Source: Clostridia bacterium (GTDB taxonomy: Bacteria > Bacillota_A > Clostridia > Christensenellales > Aristaeellaceae). From it: a stretch of DNA of 6,085 bases. Positions 1-5,664 of the stretch are shown here, piece after piece. Under the pieces are notes generated by a model. The model worked only from the letters and a program-made list of their open reading frames with translations, made no database searches and was not told the origin of the DNA. The DNA lies in NCBI GenBank assembly GCA_017938785.1, contig JAGBAU010000042.1, positions 1 to 6,085 of the forward strand. Reading direction: 5' to 3'. Each line of letters opens with the position of its first letter. Positions within the stretch are counted from its first letter, which is position 1. The translations under genes and the position numbers were made by a program.

Positions 1-282
1 CCCATGCACCTCATGTGCGCGCCGCAGGATATTTCCGTGGTCTACCATGTGAAGGACGTCTATACCGGAAAACCCACTATCTATCTGTACGATTCCCTGC
101 CGGGCGGCATCGGGCTGTCCGACCGGGTGTTTGAAATGGATAAGGAGCTTCTCAAGCGTGCGCGCGAAGTGCTGCTTTCCTGCAAGTGCGTGGACGGCTG
201 TCCCGGCTGCGTGGGCGCGGCTGCAGGCAGGGGAGCGAAGTTCACCCTGATCCAGATTCTGAACCGGCTTCTGGAACAATAA
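1..282 (+). CDS. DEAD/DEAH-box helicase with DUF1998 domain (MrfA/YprA-like), C-terminal fragment
   Basis: This is the last 93 residues of a protein whose start lies before the window; frame 1 is open from base 1 and ends at TAA 280-282. Visible features are the segment YDSLPGGIGLSDRVFE (about residues 30-45 of the fragment) and a cysteine cluster C61-x-C63-x3-C67-x2-C70 in the context CKCVDGCPGC. Both are typical of the C-terminal DUF1998 region of superfamily 2 helicases related to Bacillus subtilis MrfA (YprA). In MrfA four cysteines bind zinc and the protein takes part in repair of mitomycin-type DNA damage. That role is family knowledge; the helicase motor is outside the window, so specificity cannot be judged. 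The fragment ends about 20 residues after the last cysteine, so the C-terminus looks natural. A hairpin lies just downstream, and the next gene has its own promoter, so this gene probably ends a separate transcription unit. Confidence 0.8.
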   Translation, partial: PMHLMCAPQDISVVYHVKDVYTGKPTIYLYDSLPGGIGLSDRVFEMDKELLKRAREVLLSCKCVDGCPGCVGAAAGRGAKFTLIQILNRLLEQ

Positions 283-292
283 TGCAAAAATG

Positions 293-335
293 AGCGTCTA
301 AGGAGGGTGCAGTTTACATCCTCCTTACGGACGTT
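293..335 (+). terminator. Strong hairpin after the helicase gene, possible terminator without a T tract
   Basis: TAAGGAGGGTG (299-309) pairs with CATCCTCCTTA (317-327): 11 bp with one G-U pair and a 7-nt loop. The stem can be extended by CGTC (295-298) with GACG (330-333) across a 2-nt bulge. It starts shortly after the helicase stop codon and ends before the next promoter, which is where a terminator would be expected. It is not a classical intrinsic terminator: on the + strand it is followed by TTAAATC, not a run of T. Reading the - strand, a TTTTT run occurs only several bases beyond the stem. It may instead protect the 3' end of the mRNA. Confidence 0.4.
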
Positions 336-350
336 AAATCTTATCGAGCG

Positions 351-379
351 TGATAAATGGCACAGAAATGTGCTATACT
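351..379 (+). promoter_or_regulatory. Extended -10 promoter for the RNase J operon
   Basis: TGC (371-373) directly precedes TATACT (374-379), a good extended -10 element for the housekeeping sigma factor. With a 17-nt spacer the -35 hexamer would be TGATAA (351-356), a poor match to TTGACA, so the extended -10 probably carries recognition. Transcription would start near 386, giving a leader of about 100 nt before the RNase J start codon. The core closely matches the promoter at 4594-4611. Confidence 0.65.
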
Positions 380-421
380 GAAAGGGGTATGAATTCTCAT
401 GCCCGCTTAAGTGCGTTTATT

Positions 422-453
422 ATCACGGCCGGGCAGTCCTGTCGGCGCGTGAT
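422..453 (+). promoter_or_regulatory. Stem-loop in the RNase J mRNA leader
   Basis: ATCACG (422-427) pairs with CGTGAT (448-453). The stem continues GCCG (428-431) with CGGC (443-446), leaving G447 bulged and an apical loop of about 10 nt. This gives 10 Watson-Crick pairs in the middle of the untranslated leader. It lies 21 nt upstream of the ribosome binding site and does not cover it. A structured leader could affect stability or autoregulation of a ribonuclease mRNA, but that is inference from position only. Confidence 0.5.
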
Positions 454-474
454 GCATATAGAAAATACATAAAT

Positions 475-481
475 AAGGAGG
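475..481 (+). promoter_or_regulatory. Ribosome binding site fixing the GTG start of RNase J
   Basis: AAGGAGG lies 6 nt upstream of GTG 488-490. The first in-frame ATG is about 30 codons later, inside the conserved metallo-beta-lactamase fold, so the GTG start is well supported. Confidence 0.85.
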
Positions 482-487
482 AACAGC

Positions 488-2161
488 GTGGCAAAAAAGA
501 CGAAGAATCCCCGGCTGCATATCATTCCGCTTGGCGGATTGGGCGAAATTGGCAAGAACCTGACCGTGTTTGAATACATGGATGACATCATTGTCGTCGA
601 TCTTGGCTCGATCTTCCCCCGTGAGGACATGCCGGGTGTAGACCTGGTTATTCCGGATACCACTTATCTCGAAAAGAACCAACATAAGATTCGTGGCTAT
701 TTCTTTACCCATGGTCATGAGGACCATATCGGTGCAGTGCCCTATATCGTGCGCAAGATTCCTGCGCCCATGTACGGTACCCGCCTGACCCTTGCCCTGT
801 GCGAGCATAAGCTCAAGGAGCACCGCCTCAACGGAGTTGTGCCCCTCAATGTGGTGGAGCCCGGCGATGTTGTGCAAGCCGGCTGCTTCAGGATTGAGTT
901 TATCAAGGTGAACCACTCCATTGCAGGCGCCTGTGCGCTGGCGATCACCAGTCCTGTTGGTACGGTTCTGCATACCGGCGACTTCAAGGTGGACTATACG
1001 CCCCTGGACGGCGATCCCATCAACCTGGGCCGCATTGCCGAACTGGGCAACCAGGGCGTGCTTGCATTGATGGCGGATTCCACCAACGTGGAGCGCCCCG
1101 GCTATACCATGTCCGAAAAGCGCGTCGGCGAGACCTTCTTTAACCTGTTTGACAAGGCCAAGGGACGCATTATCATTGCAATGTTCGCCAGCAACGTGCA
1201 CCGCATCCAGTCCGTTGTGGATGCCGCTGTACACTATGGCCGCAAGGTCTGCCTGATCGGCCGCAGCATGGTGAACGTTTCCAAGGTGTCCATGCAGCTG
1301 GGTTATTTGAAGATCCCGGACGGCAGCCTGATCACCGTGGATGAGCTGGACCGCTACCCGGATGACAAGATCATCGTAGTCACCACCGGCAGCCAGGGCG
1401 AGCCCATGAGCGGCCTGAGCCGCATGGCGTTTGCCGAACACCGCAAGATGGAACTGCGTGAGAGCGACATGGTGATTCTGTCTGCGTCTCCCATTCCGGG
1501 CAATGAAAAGTCCATCTCCCGCGTCATCAACCAGCTGTTCAGAATCGGCTGCGACGTAATCTATGAATCCCTGGCAGAAGTGCATGTTTCCGGACACGCC
1601 CGCCAGGAGGAACTGAAGCTGATTCACATGCTGGCCAAGCCCAAGTATTTCATTCCCGTGCACGGCGAATACCGCATGCTTCATCATCACGCGGAGCTTG
1701 CCAAGAAGCTCGGCATGCATGAGGACAACGTGATTATTGCCGAAATCGGCGATGTGATCGAGATGGATGAAACCAGCCTGGACGTCACCGGCGTGGTGGC
1801 CAACGGCTCCGTGCTGATCGACGGCCTCGGCGTCGGCGATGTGGGCGCGGTTGTTCTGCGCGACCGCAAGCATCTGGCTGAGGACGGCCTGCTGATCGTC
1901 GTCATGGGCGTTGACCATGATCTCGGCAGCGTGGTTTCCGGCCCGGATATCATCAGCCGCGGCTTCGTGTATATGCGCGATGCGGACGCACTGGTGGAGG
2001 GCTGCCGCGGCGCAGCTGCTCGTGCCATTGAGGCCTTCGGCCCCATCGATTCTTCCGAGTGGAACCACCTGAAGAACGATGTGCGCGAATCCGTGCAGAA
2101 ATACATTTACGATACCATCAAGCGTAACCCGATGATCCTTCCGATCATTGTGGAGATTTAA
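488..2161 (+). CDS. rnjA: Ribonuclease J (metallo-beta-lactamase/beta-CASP)
   Basis: A 557-residue protein, the usual size for RNase J (about 555). RNase J is a zinc-dependent cytoplasmic endonuclease and 5'-3' exonuclease in bacterial mRNA turnover and rRNA maturation. The N-terminal HIIPLGGLGEIGKN (11-24) opens the metallo-beta-lactamase fold. Metal-binding motifs are present: HGHEDH (75-80), NHS with H143, TGD with D165, and H392 in PVHGEYR. The beta-CASP part includes FASNVHRI (233-240) and SGHAR (368-372). The region from about 455 to the end matches the C-terminal domain and finishes PMILPIIVEI. Because the catalytic motif is intact it resembles active J1 rather than a degenerate J2; with one copy visible, 'rnj' would be an equally good symbol. 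The start is GTG with AAGGAGG 6 nt upstream. It is the first gene of a likely operon, with 14 nt to the ylbF-like gene. Confidence 0.95.
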   Translation: MAKKTKNPRLHIIPLGGLGEIGKNLTVFEYMDDIIVVDLGSIFPREDMPGVDLVIPDTTYLEKNQHKIRGYFFTHGHEDHIGAVPYIVRKIPAPMYGTRLTLALCEHKLKEHRLNGVVPLNVVEPGDVVQAGCFRIEFIKVNHSIAGACALAITSPVGTVLHTGDFKVDYTPLDGDPINLGRIAELGNQGVLALMADSTNVERPGYTMSEKRVGETFFNLFDKAKGRIIIAMFASNVHRIQSVVDAAVHYGRKVCLIGRSMVNVSKVSMQLGYLKIPDGSLITVDELDRYPDDKIIVVTTGSQGEPMSGLSRMAFAEHRKMELRESDMVILSASPIPGNEKSISRVINQLFRIGCDVIYESLAEVHVSGHARQEELKLIHMLAKPKYFIPVHGEYRMLHHHAELAKKLGMHEDNVIIAEIGDVIEMDETSLDVTGVVANGSVLIDGLGVGDVGAVVLRDRKHLAEDGLLIVVMGVDHDLGSVVSGPDIISRGFVYMRDADALVEGCRGAAARAIEAFGPIDSSEWNHLKNDVRESVQKYIYDTIKRNPMILPIIVEI

Positions 2162-2175
2162 TTCGGAGGAAAACT

Positions 2176-2526
2176 ATGAACCCCTATGACCAGGCCCACG
2201 CCCTCGCCCGTTCCCTGAAGGAGAGCGAGGAGTACCGCGAGTTCAGCCGCCTGAAGGAAATTGCCTATGATGATGCGACCAACAAGGCGCTGCTGGATGA
2301 ATACAAGAAACTGCAATTCCGCCTTCAGGCCAAGATGGCTTCCGGCGAAAGCATGCCCCAGGACGACATGCAGCGTTTGCAGCAGATCGGCACGCTTTTG
2401 CAGTTCAATCCCGATGTATCCAATTTCCTGATGGCGGAATTCCGCTTTCAGCGGATGCTGACGGACATTTTCAAGATTCTCGCGGATGTTGCGGGCGTAG
2501 ACCTGGACATGCTGGCCCAGGGCTGA
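2176..2526 (+). CDS. YlbF family protein (YlbF/YmcA, DUF964)
   Basis: A 116-residue, mostly alpha-helical, charged protein with no signal peptide or membrane segment. The opening NPYDQAHALARSLKESEEY (residues 2-20) has the pattern of YlbF/YmcA proteins, which begin with a helix rich in L, A and acidic residues containing 'A..LA..LK.SEEY'. The middle (about 33-53, DEYKKLQFRLQAKMASGE) and the ending FRFQRMLTDIFKILADVAGVDLD also fit the family. In B. subtilis YlbF, YmcA and YaaT form a complex that directs RNase Y-dependent mRNA maturation and influences competence, sporulation and biofilm formation. Here the gene follows RNase J after 14 nt, with GGAGG 6 nt before the ATG, so it is almost certainly co-transcribed. 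A link to mRNA decay is plausible. I cannot tell YlbF from YmcA or from a distinct paralog, so no symbol is given. Confidence 0.85.
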   Translation: MNPYDQAHALARSLKESEEYREFSRLKEIAYDDATNKALLDEYKKLQFRLQAKMASGESMPQDDMQRLQQIGTLLQFNPDVSNFLMAEFRFQRMLTDIFKILADVAGVDLDMLAQG

Positions 2527-2539
2527 CGGAGGATAAACC

Positions 2540-3820
2540 ATGGCATACAGGAACAAGCGCACACGCCGGGCGCAGCAGCGCCGCCAGCCGGTGCAAACCG
2601 AGAACTACAGCATCAAGACCCTGCATGAGGATCGTGAATACGGTCTGTATTGGTATGCATGGCTCTGGAAGATTCTGCGTCCGGTTTTGATCTTTTTCTG
2701 TAGCCTGCTGATTGTCATCGGCATCGTCAGCTATGGCTACAATACCATCTATGAAAACTTCCTTGGCCCGGCCGATCCCCAGAATGCTGGGCTTGTGCAG
2801 TTTGACATCGAATCCGGCCAGTCGGTCACTTCCATTGGCAGCAGCCTGGAAAAGGCCCAGCTGATCCGAAACGGCAGCATCTTCAAGTATCTGGTGCAGC
2901 TGGAGGGCGTGGGCAACCAGCTCAGCTACGGCAGCTTTGAGCTCTCTCCGTCCATGACCGTGAGCCAGATCATCGATGAACTCACCAGCGGCAGCCAGAC
3001 CAATGAACGCACCATCACCATCGTGCCCGGCTGGACCTGCGAGGATATCGCCGATTACCTGGTGGAGGAGGGCGCTATCGACAGCGCCGATGAATTCCTG
3101 AAGCTCTGCAACGATGTGGACCGCTTCGTGGGCGATTCCTACGCGCTGAAGTTTGCACAGGATGCAGGCATGCTCAACGGCCGCAAATATGCCCTCGAGG
3201 GCTACCTTGCGCCGGATACCTACCGCATCTTCAAGTCTGCTTCCGCAGAAAGCATCATTGCGACGCTGCTGGATCAGCACAACAAGGTCATCGACCGCGT
3301 CTACTATGCGGATAACGTGCAGTACTACGTGGACGAGAACGGCGAGTACAGCCAGAAGGAAACCTATCAGAGCGGCCTGACCATGGACCAGTTTATTACC
3401 CTGGCGTCCATGATCGAAAGGGAAGCGGGCAAGACAGAGGATTATGCCAAGGTGTCCGCCGTGTTCCACAACCGCCTGAGCCGGGGTTGGAAGCTGGAGA
3501 GCGACCCCACGGCGACTTACCTCACCGGCCTGTCTCACTTCATCCTCAGCCAGGAGGAAGTGAACAACCAGAACCTGTACAACACCTATGTGATTCCTGC
3601 GCTCCCGGTTGGTCCGATTTGCAATCCGTCCAACGCGGCTCTGGAGGCGGCCATGCATCCGGACATGAGCTTCATTGAGCAGGGCGTCATGTACTTCTGC
3701 GCCACCGATCCCAATACGGACGAGCTTGCGTTCGCCGTCACCCGCGAGGAGCATGAACGCAATGTGGCCCAATATCAGCAGATGTGGGCGGCGTATGATG
3801 CGCTCATGGGTTCCCGCTGA
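2540..3820 (+). CDS. mltG: Endolytic transglycosylase MltG (YceG-like)
   Basis: A 426-residue single-pass membrane protein. Residues 1-46 are cytoplasmic and start very basic (KRTRRAQQRRQ). One transmembrane helix lies at about 47-66 (ILRPVLIFFCSLLIVIGIV), and the rest is outside. A LysM-like module spans about 84-155, followed by the YceG catalytic domain with EGYLAPDTY (220-228), ASMIEREAG (289-297), VFHNRL (308-313), ESDPTATY (320-327), YNTY (347-350) and PVGPICNPSNAA (356-367). The presumed catalytic Glu is E293, corresponding by motif to E218 of E. coli MltG. MltG cleaves nascent glycan strands in peptidoglycan and limits their length. The start is set by GGAGG 7 nt upstream, 13 nt after the ylbF-like gene. 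There is an extra stretch at about 253-278 (YYADNVQYYVDENGEYSQKE) before the catalytic segment, common as a variable insert. No promoter is visible, so it is probably in the RNase J operon. Confidence 0.95.
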   Translation: MAYRNKRTRRAQQRRQPVQTENYSIKTLHEDREYGLYWYAWLWKILRPVLIFFCSLLIVIGIVSYGYNTIYENFLGPADPQNAGLVQFDIESGQSVTSIGSSLEKAQLIRNGSIFKYLVQLEGVGNQLSYGSFELSPSMTVSQIIDELTSGSQTNERTITIVPGWTCEDIADYLVEEGAIDSADEFLKLCNDVDRFVGDSYALKFAQDAGMLNGRKYALEGYLAPDTYRIFKSASAESIIATLLDQHNKVIDRVYYADNVQYYVDENGEYSQKETYQSGLTMDQFITLASMIEREAGKTEDYAKVSAVFHNRLSRGWKLESDPTATYLTGLSHFILSQEEVNNQNLYNTYVIPALPVGPICNPSNAALEAAMHPDMSFIEQGVMYFCATDPNTDELAFAVTREEHERNVAQYQQMWAAYDALMGSR

Positions 3821-3856
3821 GGACGTGCACGGAAAAATAATTGAAGAATAGAATGT

Positions 3857-3887
3857 AGGGCAGACTTCCCAAAAGGAGGAAAGCCCT
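3857..3887 (+). promoter_or_regulatory. Potential hairpin over the sigK ribosome binding site
   Basis: AGGGC (3857-3861) pairs with GCCCT (3883-3887), which touches the ATG at 3888. Inside it TTCC (3866-3869) can pair with GGAA (3878-3881). The Shine-Dalgarno AGGAGG (3874-3879) is then partly in the inner stem and partly in the 8-nt loop. The short helices give only modest stability. If it forms, it would reduce translation of the sporulation sigma factor until opened. No convincing sigma-A or sigma-E promoter was found in 3821-3887. Confidence 0.4.
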
Positions 3888-4574
3888 ATGTTTTTTGAGG
3901 AAATCCTGCTCTACCTTGCCGAAAGCGCATGGGCGCTGATCCTGCACCTGTCATCGGGCGGTTCCTTTCCAAAGCCGCTGAAGCCGGAGGAGGAAGCTGA
4001 TCTTGTGAACAGGATGTTCATGGGGGACAGCATCGCCCGGGACCGGCTCATTGAGCACAACCTGAGGCTGGTTGCCCACATCGCCAAGAAATACAGTCAT
4101 TCTGCAGATGATACGGATGATCTGATTTCCATCGGTTCCATTGGATTGATCAAGGCTGTACATACATTCAAGCCGGAGGCAGGCAAGCTGACCACCTATG
4201 CGTCCCGCTGCATCGAAAATGAAATTCGCATGCACCTGCGTGCATTGAAGAAGCTGCGTACCACCTCTACCATGAGCGACAGCGTCAGCCGGGATAAAGA
4301 GGGAAATGAGGTTCAAATTACGGATCTGCTCGGCACAGATAAGGATCTTGTGCCGGATGCTGTTGCATTGAGGATTGATTCAGGCATTGCGCTGGATTTG
4401 ATTGCGCGCGTGCTGGATGAACGGGAGGCCGGGGTTATCCGCCTGCGCTATGGCCTGGAGGATGGCGAGTTCCATGCGCAGCATGAGGTTGCAAAGCTCC
4501 TGGGCATTTCCAGAAGCTACGTTTCCCGCATCGAAAAGAAGGCGCTGGAAACCCTTAAAAAACACATGGAGTGA
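3888..4574 (+). CDS. sigK: RNA polymerase sporulation sigma factor SigK (pro-sigma-K)
   Basis: A 228-residue sigma-70 family protein matching sigma-K, which directs late mother-cell transcription (coat and cortex genes) in sporulation. The N-terminal hydrophobic stretch (about 2-21, FFEEILLYLAESAWALILHL) followed by FPKPL (27-31) resembles the pro-sequence of B. subtilis pro-sigma-K, which keeps the factor at the membrane until SpoIVFB cleaves it. Region 2 includes RLIEHNLRLVAHIAKKY (53-69), DDLISIGSIGLIKA (77-90) and TTYASRCIENEIRMHLRALKK (102-122). DKEGNE (136-141) is a sigma-K/sigma-E hallmark. Region 4 (about 168-228) carries the helix-turn-helix in EVAKLLGISRSYVSRIEKKAL (200-220). NEIRMHLRALKK favours SigK over SigE. 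The gene is continuous, with no skin-type insertion. AGGAGG lies 8 nt before the ATG. It follows mltG by 67 nt with no clear promoter or terminator between. Confidence 0.93.
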   Translation: MFFEEILLYLAESAWALILHLSSGGSFPKPLKPEEEADLVNRMFMGDSIARDRLIEHNLRLVAHIAKKYSHSADDTDDLISIGSIGLIKAVHTFKPEAGKLTTYASRCIENEIRMHLRALKKLRTTSTMSDSVSRDKEGNEVQITDLLGTDKDLVPDAVALRIDSGIALDLIARVLDEREAGVIRLRYGLEDGEFHAQHEVAKLLGISRSYVSRIEKKALETLKKHME

Positions 4575-4579
4575 CCATC

Positions 4580-4608
4580 TATGCAAAGCGGATGAAATGT
4601 GCTATAAT
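4580..4608 (+). promoter_or_regulatory. Extended -10 promoter for the DprA-like gene
   Basis: TGC (4600-4602) plus TATAAT (4603-4608) is a perfect extended -10 element. With a 17-nt spacer the -35 would be TATGCA (4580-4585), 3 of 6 matches to TTGACA. The predicted start near 4615 gives a leader of about 27 nt ending in the ribosome binding site at 4629-4635. This supports transcription of the downstream gene independently of sigK. Confidence 0.75.
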
Positions 4609-4628
4609 GAACAGAGATACTTCTACTT

Positions 4629-4635
4629 AAGGGGG
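4629..4635 (+). promoter_or_regulatory. Ribosome binding site choosing the DprA-like start
   Basis: AAGGGGG lies directly against ATG 4636 but 6 nt before the in-frame ATG 4642. Normal spacing therefore favours 4642. An in-frame open stretch reaches back to 4402 inside sigK, but it lies upstream of the promoter at 4603-4608 and is not likely to be translated. Confidence 0.65.
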
Positions 4636-4641
4636 ATGCGG

Positions 4642-5604
4642 ATGAATTACTCCGATGATGCATTCGTTACGATGCTGCTGACCATGGCGCTTTCGCCCAA
4701 CCGGGAAGAGTATGCGCGTCCCTTCAGCACCCAGGAACTCAAGCGCCTTGAAGAGAAGGTGCGCGCAGGCGGTCTGTTTCACATCGGCAGGTTGATGAAT
4801 GTGGATATCGGCGGCCTGATGCTCAAGCTGGACATCTCTGAAGAGGAGGCCTACCGCATTTACACCCTGCTCAACCGCAGCGTGCAGCTGTCCTACACGG
4901 TGGAAAACCACCTGCGGCAGGGGATTGAAGTGGTCACCTGCTACAACGAGGAATACCCCTCCCGCCTGAAGCGGCGCATGGAGGAGGCTGCACCGCCCGT
5001 ATTCTACCGCTGCGGCAATCAGGAACTGCTCACCAGGCCCATGCTGGCCATCGTCGGCATCAGCGGTGTGAAGACCAGCCCTGAGGTGCGCGATTCCATC
5101 GACACCCTGGTGCGCAACGGCGTGCGCATGGGTTATACCATCCTGACCGGTGGCGAACTGGGCGTCTCCCGCGTTGCCATGAACCTGGCCATGGAATACG
5201 GCGGAACCCTTGTTGAGGTTCTGGGCGGCGATATGCAGAATCATGTGCATGAGGACGGAATCGCGGAAATGCTGGCTGCCGGCAAAGCAGCCGTGATTTC
5301 CCTGGAGCATCCAGAAGCGCTGTTCACCGTAAGCCATGCAATCGCACGAAACAAGCTGCTGTTCTCCCTGGCCGAGGCTGCATTCGTGTTCAATACCGAC
5401 GGCAAGCGCGGCGAGATGGACGCCATCCGCAACCGCTATTGCGATTGGATTTACGCCTGGACCGGCTATGCCAACAACCAGCCGCTCATCGCCCGCGGCG
5501 CCATTCCAGCCACGAGCATCCCGGAAATGAACCTGAGCGATTTGAGCCGCCACTGGCGCAACAGCGAATCCGAACAGATGAGCCTGTTCGATATGCTGGA
5601 ATGA
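4642..5604 (+). CDS. Divergent DprA/Smf-like Rossmann-fold protein with C-terminal clamp-binding-like motif
   Basis: A 320-residue protein related to the DNA-processing protein family DprA/Smf, whose classic members bind single-stranded DNA and load RecA in transformation. Residues 1-95 are a helical N-terminal part. The DprA pattern then follows: YPSRLKRRMEEAAPPVFYRCG (105-125), AIVGISG (136-142, the Rossmann phosphate-loop region, usually VGSR), ILTGGELGVSRVAM (167-180, usually SGxAxGID..AH), TLVEVLGGDM (189-198) and ARNKLLFSLAEAAFVF (235-250, matching RNRxIaxLS...VvEA). Several signature residues differ, so it is probably a paralog rather than the canonical competence DprA. There is no clear C-terminal winged-helix domain. 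The protein ends EQMSLFDMLE, where QMSLF (312-316) resembles the beta sliding clamp-binding consensus QL[SD]LF. It has its own promoter and does not overlap sigK. A broader SLOG/LOG-type nucleotide-binding role is an alternative. Confidence 0.72.
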   Translation: MNYSDDAFVTMLLTMALSPNREEYARPFSTQELKRLEEKVRAGGLFHIGRLMNVDIGGLMLKLDISEEEAYRIYTLLNRSVQLSYTVENHLRQGIEVVTCYNEEYPSRLKRRMEEAAPPVFYRCGNQELLTRPMLAIVGISGVKTSPEVRDSIDTLVRNGVRMGYTILTGGELGVSRVAMNLAMEYGGTLVEVLGGDMQNHVHEDGIAEMLAAGKAAVISLEHPEALFTVSHAIARNKLLFSLAEAAFVFNTDGKRGEMDAIRNRYCDWIYAWTGYANNQPLIARGAIPATSIPEMNLSDLSRHWRNSESEQMSLFDMLE

Positions 5605-5608
5605 AAAA

Positions 5609-5623
5609 GCACCCGTAAGGTGT
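5609..5623. repeat. Small inverted repeat after the DprA-like gene
   Basis: CACC (5610-5613) pairs with GGTG (5619-5622) around a 5-nt loop, with a possible G-U pair outside. It begins 5 nt after the stop codon. On the - strand the same stem is followed by C and TTTTT, a weak terminator shape, but no - strand gene is seen. On the + strand no T tract follows. It abuts the larger hairpin at 5624-5663. Confidence 0.35.
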
Positions 5624-5663
5624 ATGTTGTAAAGGGCGTTAGTGATAGCGCCTAATACAACAT
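5624..5663. repeat. 40-nt hairpin between the DprA-like gene and tnpV
   Basis: ATGTTGTA (5624-5631) and TACAACAT (5656-5663) are perfect 8-bp arms. Inside, AGG (5633-5635) pairs with CCT (5651-5653). After a bulged G, CGTT (5637-5640) pairs with AGCG (5647-5650) including one G-U. The loop is AGTGAT. It lacks a T tract on either strand, so it is not a standard intrinsic terminator. Possible roles are a non-canonical terminator, an RNA domain, or a binding or recognition site in DNA. Confidence 0.6.
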
Positions 5664-5664
5664 G

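Noticed and set aside
389..472. A 27-codon leader reading frame before RNase J
   Set aside because: The AAAGGGG in front is only 1 nt from the ATG and the predicted transcript start is about 3 nt upstream, so normal initiation is unlikely. The product has no recognisable features, so it was not called a gene.
407..2068. Long open frame on the - strand opposite RNase J
   Set aside because: It is a shadow of the RNase J coding strand, very rich in His, Ala and Gln, has no recognisable domain, and opposes a protein with intact catalytic motifs.
2471..3772. Long open frame on the - strand opposite mltG
   Set aside because: Same explanation: composition is typical of an antisense shadow and the + strand product is clearly MltG.
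3821..3887. Possible sigma-E type promoter before sigK
   Set aside because: Searched for a CATA-like -10 with an ATA-type -35 at proper spacing. The A-rich stretch at 3832-3855 gives no acceptable pair, so none was called.
4402..4641. Upstream extension of the DprA-like frame into sigK
   Set aside because: It overlaps sigK in another frame, lies mostly upstream of the promoter at 4603-4608, and looks like sigK shadow sequence.
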